Of a DNA stretch of 64,000 nt, positions 57,921 to 64,000 are shown in pieces (the stretch's first letter is position 1; each line of letters begins with the position of its first letter). The DNA comes from Bordetella genomosp. 13 (GTDB lineage Bacteria > Pseudomonadota > Gammaproteobacteria > Burkholderiales > Burkholderiaceae_B), in the NCBI RefSeq assembly GCF_002119665.1, contig NZ_CP021111.1, forward strand, positions 434,001-498,000, written 5' to 3'. A program made the translations under genes and the position numbers. Below the pieces are notes generated by a model. The model was not told where the DNA came from. It ran no database searches and worked only from the letters and a program-made list of their open reading frames with translations.

Positions 57921-57984
57921 ACAAGCGCCCGCGGCGGGTCATTCGGATTGAGCACCAGCTCCCTCTCTCGAGGGAGGCGCTTGT
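57921..57984. repeat. inverted repeat enclosing a hairpin
   Basis: ACAAGCGCC (57921-57929) pairs perfectly with GGCGCTTGT (57976-57984). Immediately inside the right arm is a hairpin CTCCCTC-TCTC-GAGGGAG (57959-57976). TTTTTT precedes the left arm, so on the minus strand the structure ends in an A run. Function unknown: perhaps a structured RNA, a small mobile-element remnant or a terminator. Confidence 0.45.
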
Positions 57985-58323
57985 AATGGCCAAACCGTTA
58001 CGGAACGTACCGCTGCATGGCGGACGCGCTTTGCGGAGACAAAGCCATAACGCCGCGATGACGGGAATTGCCTGCTATATCGCTTTATTTCCGTACACGT
58101 CGGTTTCCAATAAAACGTAACAAAACCGCCTCGGCGCCGATACATATTGGAGTAAGCTCCGCGCCTGAAGATGCGGGGGCGCAGGGCTTCCGCCGGCACG
58201 GAAAGTCCGCATGGCACGATACGAACAAGCACGACGTCGCCCTTCCAGGTCCGCTTCCACTGGCTTCGCCGCGTTCTCGTCGCGCTAGCCGGCGGCGTGA
58301 AAGACGCACGACGGCAATCACGC

Positions 58324-58848
58324 ATGGCGCCGCATATCCATTTCGCGCAAAGCGGCTGGCCGCGCTGGGCGGTGTATTGGCTGCTGGCAACGGTGGCGGC
58401 GCTGGCGCTGTCGGGGCTGTTCTATGCGTATGCGGCGTGGCTCGCCGCGCGTCATGCCGACGTCGTGTCGATTCCGTGCGTGCCGGCCAACGACACCGGC
58501 CATGGCGTGCAATTCGAGTTTCGTGAAGCGGGCCAATTGCCCACGCTGATCTACGTGCCGCCCGGACAGGGTCGCCACGTGTCCATGCGCAATTGTTCCT
58601 ACGTGTCGCTGTCGCGCAGCAAGCCGCTCATGGTGAAGTGGCGCTACGAAGACGATCCCAACGACATCGCCTATGACTATACGTACAGCGCGGTGCTGCA
58701 TGTCGCGCGGCCCGACAATCCCGCCATGCTGCTGCTGAAGTTCGAGCCTCAGGGCAGTATCGCGGCCCGCTATCTGGGCAATGACGAAGTGCGCCGGATG
58801 CTGGACGGCAGCGAGCCTGAGCCGTCCGGCTATCGAGGCTTGAATTGA
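58324..58848 (+). CDS. membrane-anchored protein of unknown function, tandem paralogue 1
   Basis: A 174-residue protein with one N-terminal membrane helix (WAVYWLLATVAALALSGLFYAYAAWLAA, about residues 15-42) and an exported C-terminal domain. The domain pattern is PCVPANDTGHGVQFEF ... VKWRYEDDP ... VARPDNPAMLLLKFEPQGSIAARY, repeated in the next two genes as an upstream (V)QF/QY strand, a W(R)Y strand, RP(D/S)D and FYP-G-AARY. I do not recognise a named family with certainty; it is reminiscent of DUF3304-type small envelope proteins. The ATG at 58324 is chosen because it leaves a short N-region before the helix. Confidence 0.7.
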   Translation: MAPHIHFAQSGWPRWAVYWLLATVAALALSGLFYAYAAWLAARHADVVSIPCVPANDTGHGVQFEFREAGQLPTLIYVPPGQGRHVSMRNCSYVSLSRSKPLMVKWRYEDDPNDIAYDYTYSAVLHVARPDNPAMLLLKFEPQGSIAARYLGNDEVRRMLDGSEPEPSGYRGLN

Positions 58849-59414
58849 CCGCGCGCGCAGCGCCACGTGTCTCGCGCCGCGCGCTGGCCGGCCTCGTGCT
58901 GCTTGCCTCGCTGGCTTCGGGCGCACTCTATACCTCTACCCTGGAACTGGGTCGCGAGCTGAACGCGCAGCGCATGGTCCGCTGCATGGTGCAGAACCTG
59001 ACCCGGCACGACATCCGATATGCGTTGCCCGGACAGGAAGACATCGACTTGGAAAGTCCGCTGCATTGGGACTACGTTTCGCGGGGCAATCGCCGCGATC
59101 TGCAGCTGCCGTCTCTTTGCATCGTCGCGCCTCCGTCCGACGGCGCGGATCTGACGATAGCCTGGTCGCGCTATGCTCCTGATCTGGCGCCGGGATCGAT
59201 GCGGCTGTACGTCGCCAGTTTTCCGGGGCTGAGGCGGCCCGACGACGTCACCGGGCTGGCGGTGCGCCTGTATCCCGGAGGCAAGGCCGCGGCCCGCTAC
59301 GTCGAGGCCGGCGCCGACGTGGACGTCACGTCCGGCCTGCTGGCCGAAGCGGTGCCCGCCGGGTGGACCCCGGGGCTCTCCATCGGCGCGCCATCGCCCG
59401 CGCCCGAACCCTGA
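58845..59414 (+). CDS. membrane-anchored protein of unknown function, tandem paralogue 2
   Basis: A 189-residue paralogue of the preceding gene. It probably starts at TTG 58845, overlapping the previous stop (TTGA), with GAGG about eight bases upstream; an ATG start would lose the signal/anchor. One N-terminal hydrophobic segment (ALAGLVLLASLASGALYTS) may be an anchor or cleaved signal. The shared domain shows VRCMVQNLTRHDIRYAL, LTIAWSRYAPD, FPGLRRPDDVTGLAVRLYPGGKAAARYVE. Coupled translation with paralogue 1 suggests the products act together at the cell envelope. Function unknown. Confidence 0.68.
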   Translation: MTARAAPRVSRRALAGLVLLASLASGALYTSTLELGRELNAQRMVRCMVQNLTRHDIRYALPGQEDIDLESPLHWDYVSRGNRRDLQLPSLCIVAPPSDGADLTIAWSRYAPDLAPGSMRLYVASFPGLRRPDDVTGLAVRLYPGGKAAARYVEAGADVDVTSGLLAEAVPAGWTPGLSIGAPSPAPEP

Positions 59415-59443
59415 CACAGCCGCCGCGCGGGAGGAAGAATTCG

Positions 59444-59980
59444 ATGCAGGAAAATCCAGTTCGGCGCGGTCCCGCCCGACGTGCGCTTCGCATGACGATG
59501 ATCGTGGCCCTGTTCGGCGTGGCCGGCCTGGCAGCCAATTCCGGGCAGGTACAGCAGTGGTGGGCCGAGCGCACCGGCCGCGGCGCCGAGCCGGCGCCGA
59601 TCACCGTGCATCCGTACAACTTCACCGGCCAGGGCGTGCAATATGCCATCGGCGCCGCCTTGCTGGCGTACCTGCCGCCCGGCGCGGCGGACGGGCGTAC
59701 GGTGTTGAAGGACGGCTATACCCCGCCCGCGCCGGACGCGCCGCTGCCCGTGCGCTGGCGTTACGTGAACGGCGACTCGGCGGGCTCGGCGGGGCAGACC
59801 GACTACCCCTATGCCGCCACACTGGAGCTGCCCCGCAGGCCCTCGGACGATGCGGTGCTGACCCTGCGTTTCTACCCCGACGGCCAGGTGGCCGCGCGAT
59901 ACACCACCGAACCGGAAGTGGTGCAGTCGGGCAGCGTGGCGCAGAGCCTGACCGGCAGCGGCTGGAAGACCAACCGCTGA
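59444..59980 (+). CDS. membrane-anchored protein of unknown function, tandem paralogue 3
   Basis: A 178-residue third paralogue, with a strong GAGGAAG Shine-Dalgarno before the ATG at 59444. An N-terminal hydrophobic segment (MTMIVALFGVAGLAANSG) follows a basic N-region. The domain contains ITVHPYNFTGQGVQYAIG, PLPVRWRYVNGD, LPRRPSDDAVLTLRFYPDGQVAARYTTEPE. It is the best-conserved of the three, ends convergently 29 bases before the gshA stop, and like the others has no recognisable catalytic motif. Confidence 0.7.
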   Translation: MQENPVRRGPARRALRMTMIVALFGVAGLAANSGQVQQWWAERTGRGAEPAPITVHPYNFTGQGVQYAIGAALLAYLPPGAADGRTVLKDGYTPPAPDAPLPVRWRYVNGDSAGSAGQTDYPYAATLELPRRPSDDAVLTLRFYPDGQVAARYTTEPEVVQSGSVAQSLTGSGWKTNR

Positions 59981-60009
59981 GCCCGGGGCGCGAGCCGCCG
60001 CGCCAGCCC

Positions 60010-61593
60010 TTACGCGTTGCGAGCCGCCAGCGGATCCTTCAGCGCGGCGTGGTAGCGCGCCACGTACGTATCGAAGTCGACGTCGTCGCCGCGTTCGAGC
60101 TGCAGCTGCTCGTCATGCGAGCGCTGCGCGGCCTGGGCATATGCGGCGGCGACGTCGGCAGGCAGTGGCTGCGCGCGCAGCGCATCGCCATGGCGGCGGC
60201 TTTGTTCCAGCGAGTATTCGTGGAACGAACCCCCCGATGCGCGCAACTGGTCCAGCAGGCGGGCCGAAGGCGTGAGCTCGGGATCAGCCAGCTTGGCGCG
60301 CTGTTGCTGCAACGCGTCGGCGTAAGCCGAGCCGCCCAGCGCGGTGTCGTACAGCGCCGCGTAGGGCGCGATGGCGTCCAGCAGTTCGCTGCCCCATTGC
60401 GCCAGGGCGATGGGCGTGCCCTCGCGGTCCAGCATCAAGCCCGGCGTGCGGCCTTCTTTCACCACCGTCGAGAAGTTGTCCGCGCTGCGCTGGCAATAGC
60501 CGTTCTGCGTGAAATAGGGGCTGTCCGAGGCGGCACAGAACAACAGGAAGGCATCGACGAAGCGCGCCGTGTCGGGCGCGATGCCAACGGGGGAGGCGGG
60601 ATCGATGTCGAGGCAGCGCACTTCCACGTACTGCACGCCGCGCTCGGCCAGCGCGGTGATGGGCCGTTCGCAGCGCCCGGTGGCGCGCTTGGGCCGGATG
60701 CTCGAGTAGTACTCGTTCTCGATCTGCAGCACGTTGGTGTTGAGCTGGATCCACTGGCCGTCGCGATGCGTGCCCAGGGCCTGGTAGGCCGGCCAAGGCT
60801 GCGTGACGGCGCCATACAGGCGGGCCAGGAAGGTCTCGAGGTCGTTGTAGCAGAGCTTGAGCTGCGACTGCGCCTTGTTCTGGTAGCCCAGATCGCTCAT
60901 GCGCAGGCTGGTGGCATACGGCAGGTGCAGCGTGTCGGCGCCCAGCGGCTGCAGCTCGTGCGGCTGGCCGCGCATGAAGTCGCGCGACAGCGCGGGCGCC
61001 GAGCCGAACAGGTACATCAGCAGCCAGGAATAGCGCGTGAAGTTGCGGATCAGGCTGATGTAGCCGCTGGAGCGGCGGCGGGCGGGATCGCTTTCGGCAG
61101 GCAACAGCACGTCCCACAGCGCGTCGGGCAGCGAGAAGTTGTAGTGCACGCCGGCGATGCATTGCATGGTCTTGCCGTAGCGCACGGCCAGGCCGCGACG
61201 GTACACGTGCTTGAGCATGCCCGTGTTGGACGTGCCATACCAGGCGATGGGGATGTCGGCCTCGGCCGGCAGCGCGGCCGGCATGGACTGGTTCCAGATG
61301 TACTCGCCGTCGAGCACGCCGTAGACGTGCCGATGTATATCGGACAGCTCGGCCAGCAGGCTGTCGACCTGGCCGTGCGTGCCGGTGATGAGCTCGAGCA
61401 GGGACTCGGAGTAGTCGGTGGTGACGCTCTCGTTGGTCAGCGCCGAGCCCAGTCCGGCCGGGTGAGGGGTGAGCGCCAGCGCGCCGCGGCCGTCGACTCG
61501 CAAGCCTTCTTTCTCGATGCCGCGCAGGGCCTGCGCGAGCAGGGAAGCGTTTGCCTCTAGGCGGGCATGTCGTGTGGCGGCGGTATCAGTCAC
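60010..61593 (-). CDS. gshA: glutamate-cysteine ligase
   Basis: First step of glutathione synthesis: ATP-dependent ligation of L-glutamate and L-cysteine in the cytoplasm. At 527 residues it is the length of the proteobacterial GshA family (E. coli about 518). Typical segments are GIEKEGLRVD near residues 25-34, LTNESVTTDYSESLLELIT, IAGVHYNFSLPDALW, and the long YVEVRCLDIDP region that binds substrate and metal. The ATG at 61593 precedes the catalytic GIEKEGLRV motif by a normal distance. It is convergent with the paralogue cluster and follows the alpha/beta hydrolase on the same strand after 35 bases. Confidence 0.96.
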   Translation of the reverse strand: MTDTAATRHARLEANASLLAQALRGIEKEGLRVDGRGALALTPHPAGLGSALTNESVTTDYSESLLELITGTHGQVDSLLAELSDIHRHVYGVLDGEYIWNQSMPAALPAEADIPIAWYGTSNTGMLKHVYRRGLAVRYGKTMQCIAGVHYNFSLPDALWDVLLPAESDPARRRSSGYISLIRNFTRYSWLLMYLFGSAPALSRDFMRGQPHELQPLGADTLHLPYATSLRMSDLGYQNKAQSQLKLCYNDLETFLARLYGAVTQPWPAYQALGTHRDGQWIQLNTNVLQIENEYYSSIRPKRATGRCERPITALAERGVQYVEVRCLDIDPASPVGIAPDTARFVDAFLLFCAASDSPYFTQNGYCQRSADNFSTVVKEGRTPGLMLDREGTPIALAQWGSELLDAIAPYAALYDTALGGSAYADALQQQRAKLADPELTPSARLLDQLRASGGSFHEYSLEQSRRHGDALRAQPLPADVAAAYAQAAQRSHDEQLQLERGDDVDFDTYVARYHAALKDPLAARNA

Positions 61594-61628
61594 GATGGGA
61601 TGTTTATCCGAAGGTCAATCGCCGGATT

Positions 61629-62564
61629 TTACGGGGTGACGGCGTCGATTGCTTCGGGTAGTGCCACGCGGGGAAGGGACAATGCGTTCTGGGCCGGATC
61701 GGGATGCAGGTCGCCGGCCAGTTTCGCCAGCCAATGCTCCAGGTCGGCGTGCACGGGATCCGACAGGCTGGCGATCTCGTTGAACAGTTCATGCCAGGCT
61801 TCGTCGTACCATTTCATGGTCAGCAGTCCGGCTGGCGCCCGGGACGCGAAGACGCGGCTGCCGTTGGCGGAAACGATGCGGTCCGCGCCGGCCACCAGCA
61901 AGAGCGTGCGGCAGGGCAGCATCGCAGCGTCGCGTACGGCCTCGCGGCCGCCCTGGTCGATGAAGTGGGCCAGCCGGCCGGTGATGCACCGGTGCACCAG
62001 CGGGTCGGCCCTGAAGGCGGCCACGACCTCGCGGTCGTGCGAGATGGCGGCCGGCGCCAGGCCATGGGGTACGCGCACGTCGGGATAGCGCAGGGCCAGC
62101 CAGGTGAGGGCCGGCTTGGTCCATCCGGGCACGCGCACCTGGAACGGAGGCGAGGCCAGGACCAGCCCGGCCAGTTCGGCGCGGCGCTGCAGCGCCAGCC
62201 GGGCCGCCACCAGTGCGCCCAGGCTGTGGCCCAGCAGCACCGGCGGCCGGCCCTGGGCGGCGGTCCAGGCTTGCAGTTGCGCCGCGGCGTCGATGACCAG
62301 GTCTTCCTGCGTGGCCAGCGTGGCGGGGGCGCCTTCGGAATGGCCATGGCCCCGATGATCGTGCATGCCGACGCGCCAGCCCAGCGCAGCCAGCCGCCGG
62401 GCCAGCCGGTCGTAGCGCCCGGCGTGTTCGCTGAGGCCGTGCAGCAGGTAGATGCTGGGCGTACCCGGCCCCGGAAGGGGCGGCGGCACGTGGCCGGCCT
62501 GGGGCCACACGTAATTGGCCAGCCGGGTGCCGTCGGGGGCAGGGGTGTAGGATATCGGCGACAA
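61629..62564 (-). CDS. alpha/beta hydrolase (monoacylglycerol-lipase-like)
   Basis: Serine hydrolase of 311 residues, similar to the lysophospholipase/monoacylglycerol lipase group. IYLLHGLSEHAGRYDRLARRLAALGWRVGMHDHRGHGHSEG covers the oxyanion loop and conserved strands. The nucleophile is S114 in GHSLGA; the acid is in AGADRIVS and the histidine in WHELFNE. I place the start at TTG 62564, because a perfect AGGAGG (minus strand of 62572-62577) lies seven bases before it; the only upstream ATG (62624) would put that Shine-Dalgarno inside the gene. It is divergent from the lipoprotein gene. Confidence 0.9.
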   Translation of the reverse strand: MSPISYTPAPDGTRLANYVWPQAGHVPPPLPGPGTPSIYLLHGLSEHAGRYDRLARRLAALGWRVGMHDHRGHGHSEGAPATLATQEDLVIDAAAQLQAWTAAQGRPPVLLGHSLGALVAARLALQRRAELAGLVLASPPFQVRVPGWTKPALTWLALRYPDVRVPHGLAPAAISHDREVVAAFRADPLVHRCITGRLAHFIDQGGREAVRDAAMLPCRTLLLVAGADRIVSANGSRVFASRAPAGLLTMKWYDEAWHELFNEIASLSDPVHADLEHWLAKLAGDLHPDPAQNALSLPRVALPEAIDAVTP

Positions 62565-62632
62565 TTCGATGCCTCCTGGAAGTTCCGTCCGGTTGGGACA
62601 GCGTAGCCATGATTTCAACGCCATTCCGTTTC

Positions 62633-63157
62633 ATGTTGAAGAATTCCATGCGCGCGGCCGCTGCCGCGGCGGTGCTGCTGCTGGCCGCGTGCTCGCCGGA
62701 ATACAACTGGCGCGAACTGGACGTGGCTGATGGCCGTGTGCGCGCCGCTTTCCCGGCACGAGTGCAGACAGAGACCCGCGAACTGGCGCTGGGCGGGCAG
62801 TCGTTGCAGTTTTCGCTGACCGCCGCCCAGGTGAACCGGGCCGTCTATGCGGTGGGCTATGCCCCGCTGCCGCCCGGCGTAGCGGGCGATGCGGCGGCCA
62901 GCCAGGACCTGGCCCGCGCGCTGGTGCAATCGCTGCATGCCAACCTGGGCCGCGACGCGCCGGAGGCCATGCCGTCTTATGGCCACGACATCGAGGTCCA
63001 TGGCGAGGCGGTGAACGGCGGGCCGCCCAGCTGGCTGCTGGCGCGCGTCTGGGTGGCCGACGGCATGCTGATAGAAGCCGTGGCGGCGGGCGCCGAGGAC
63101 AGGCTGGATGGCGACAAGGCGCGCGAATTCATCGATGGGGTCCGGGTGCATCAGTGA
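62633..63157 (+). CDS. putative lipoprotein of unknown function
   Basis: A 174-residue exported protein with a lipoprotein signal (MLKNSMRAAAAAAVLLLAAC, lipobox LAAC), the mature part starting at Cys in CSPEYNWRELDVADGRVRAAFP. It is soluble after the anchor, with a duplicated-looking alpha/beta pattern. ATGs at 62609 and 62648 are alternative starts; GAAGAA precedes the latter, while 62633 gives the most regular signal peptide. Its 3' end overlaps the convergent LuxR-type gene by 29 bases. No family recognised. Confidence 0.75.
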   Translation: MLKNSMRAAAAAAVLLLAACSPEYNWRELDVADGRVRAAFPARVQTETRELALGGQSLQFSLTAAQVNRAVYAVGYAPLPPGVAGDAAASQDLARALVQSLHANLGRDAPEAMPSYGHDIEVHGEAVNGGPPSWLLARVWVADGMLIEAVAAGAEDRLDGDKAREFIDGVRVHQ

Positions 63158-63494
63158 TCGACCCCAGCAGGCCTTGCCGCAGCGCCGCCGCCACCGCGGC
63201 GCGGCGGGTACGCACGCCCAGCTTGCCGCAGGCCTTCTTCAGGTGGAAGTTCACCGTGTGCTCGCTCAGGCCCAGTATCAGGGCGGTTTCCCAGCTGGTC
63301 TTGCCCGCGGCCGCCCAATGCAGGCACGCCAGTTCGCGCGCGGACAGCGGCTTGGGCGGCAAGTCGTCGGCGGGCGGTGCGAGGATCAGGGGCATGCGGC
63401 GCATGCGCGCATCATGTACCGCCGGTCCCTGGCGCGCCCAGCAATCATTCAGCGCGGCATTGCCGCCGCAATTTTCGTTCGAATAATCAGGCAA
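63129..63494 (-). CDS. solo LuxR-type helix-turn-helix protein
   Basis: A small protein of at most 121 residues consisting almost only of a LuxR C-terminal DNA-binding domain: PLSARELACLHWAAAGKTSWETALILGLSEHTVNFHLKKACGKLGVRTRRAAV, about residues 48-102. No autoinducer or receiver domain precedes it. The start is uncertain: a TTG at 63494 or an ATG at 63404. The AEC transporter gene begins at 63497 on the other strand, so the full-length gene cannot extend further unless truncated. It may be a remnant of a LuxR/SdiA-type regulator or a functional single-domain regulator of its neighbours. Confidence 0.75.
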   Translation of the reverse strand: MPDYSNENCGGNAALNDCWARQGPAVHDARMRRMPLILAPPADDLPPKPLSARELACLHWAAAGKTSWETALILGLSEHTVNFHLKKACGKLGVRTRRAAVAAALRQGLLGSITDAPGPHR

Positions 63495-63496
63495 TC

Positions 63497-64000
63497 ATGC
63501 TCGAGGTCGCGCAGTTCTATTGGTACATGTTGGGGATGATGGCGCCGCTGCTGTTCTGTGTGGGCATCGGCGTGTATTGGGGCAAGCGCAACCATCCGTT
63601 CGGAGGCGCCTTCGCCACCACGCTGGTCACCTCCGTCACGACCCCGGCGCTGGTATTCCACACCTTCACCACCACCCAGCTGGACAACGCCACACTGGTC
63701 GACATCGCGGCGGGCTCGCTGCTGGCCCTGCTGGTGTGCGGGCTGTTGTGCGCGGCGGGACTGCGGCTGGCCGGACTGCCCGTGCGCAAGCTGCTGCCCA
63801 CCGCCATGATGCCCAATGCCGGCAACCTGGGGCTGCCCATTTCGCACATGGCGTTCGGCGATGCGGGGCTGTCCGTGGCGGTGGCCTTCTTCGCCATCAG
63901 TTCGTTCGTGATGCATACCGTCGGCGTCAGGCTGGTGGCCGACTCGGGCACCAACCGCGCGTGGCGCAGCCCGGTGCTGCTGGCGGCGCTTGCCGCCGTG
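63497..64000 (+). CDS. AEC (auxin efflux carrier) family transporter, partial
   Basis: An inner-membrane transporter; the first 168 residues are in the window and the frame is open at the edge. Several membrane helices are visible (for example MLGMMAPLLFCVGIGVYWG and IAAGSLLALLVCGLLCAAGLRL), together with the family signature MMPNAGNLGLPISHMAFGDAG that breaks the fourth or fifth helix. AEC proteins in bacteria export or exchange small organic acids such as malate. It is divergent from, and two bases away from, the longest reading of the LuxR-type gene. Confidence 0.9.
   Translation, partial: MLEVAQFYWYMLGMMAPLLFCVGIGVYWGKRNHPFGGAFATTLVTSVTTPALVFHTFTTTQLDNATLVDIAAGSLLALLVCGLLCAAGLRLAGLPVRKLLPTAMMPNAGNLGLPISHMAFGDAGLSVAVAFFAISSFVMHTVGVRLVADSGTNRAWRSPVLLAALAAV

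Larger units (their letters stand above)
57302..58323. other. 1-kb region without a convincing gene
   Basis: The region separates the divergent receptor gene and the paralogue cluster. It contains a block of short degenerate repeats (57385-57490), an AT-rich patch at 57360-57383 that may hold the receptor promoter, an inverted repeat structure (57921-57984) and an AT-rich patch at about 58070-58130 upstream of the next gene. Open frames on both strands lack start signals and coding bias. Confidence 0.55.

Noticed and set aside
59557..61560. Long plus-strand open frame opposite gshA
   Set aside because: It lies antisense to the clearly recognised glutamate-cysteine ligase and overlaps paralogue 3; low-complexity Arg/Ala/Gly content.
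1..64000. CRISPR array, prophage or integrase-bearing element
   Set aside because: No regular spacer-repeat array, phage structural genes or recombinase genes were found in the window.

Overview
The window is GC-rich, gene-dense bacterial DNA. Its gene families (Bug/TctC-type tricarboxylate binding protein, CaiB/BaiF CoA-transferase, many crotonase and acyl-CoA genes, proteobacterial gshA, cytochrome c5-type proteins) suggest a beta-proteobacterium of the Bordetella/Achromobacter kind. That assignment is inference from gene content and composition; there is no rRNA or other marker to settle it.

Layout. (1) 1-8128: the end of an nnrD-like repair gene, then an acyl-CoA catabolic block: two crotonases, a nitronate monooxygenase, a TetR regulator with a palindromic operator over a divergent promoter region, an acyl-CoA dehydrogenase, a CaiB/BaiF CoA-transferase and a 3-hydroxyacyl-CoA dehydrogenase. 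(2) 8214-14543: a membrane-anchored dihaem cytochrome c with its terminator, tRNA-Arg(CCG), a classical autotransporter, and an overlapping erythromycin-esterase-like/PCMT gene pair. (3) 14730-20498: a small oxidative catabolic cluster (FMN alpha-hydroxy-acid oxidase, flavin monooxygenase, class II aldolase, TauD-like dioxygenase) divergent from a Bug-type solute-binding protein.

(4) 20786-52940 is the most interesting part: a 32-kb secretion and signalling island. It holds an almost complete type II secretion system, gspG-K-L-M-D-E-F on the left and gspJ-I-H/gspC on the right. Between the halves lie a DING/PstS-like phosphate-binding exoprotein and a 4464-residue filamentous-haemagglutinin-like protein. 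To the right follow two fusions of a Phd/YefM-like domain to the N-terminal DUF772 domain of IS5-type transposases, an ECF sigma factor, an STN-TonB fusion protein, a second ECF sigma factor, a FecR-like anti-sigma factor and a third Phd/DUF772-like protein. Gene types and part of the order match, from memory, the Pseudomonas aeruginosa vreAIR-hxc-lapA-pdtA-phdA region (PUMA3/Hxc/Pdt). Here the order is rearranged, no TpsB (PdtB/FhaC-type) transporter is present, phdA-like genes are in three copies and sigma genes in two, and the lipoprotein secretin carries a SPOR-like C-terminus. The likely logic is a cell-surface signalling circuit controlling a self-piloting T2SS and its large surface or secreted cargo, perhaps under phosphate limitation.

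(5) 53041-64000: a berberine-bridge-type FAD oxidase, a small acidic protein, a TonB-dependent siderophore receptor, a 1-kb gene-poor stretch with short repeats and an inverted repeat, three tandem paralogous membrane-anchored proteins, gshA, an alpha/beta hydrolase, a lipoprotein, a solo LuxR-type HTH protein and the start of an AEC transporter.
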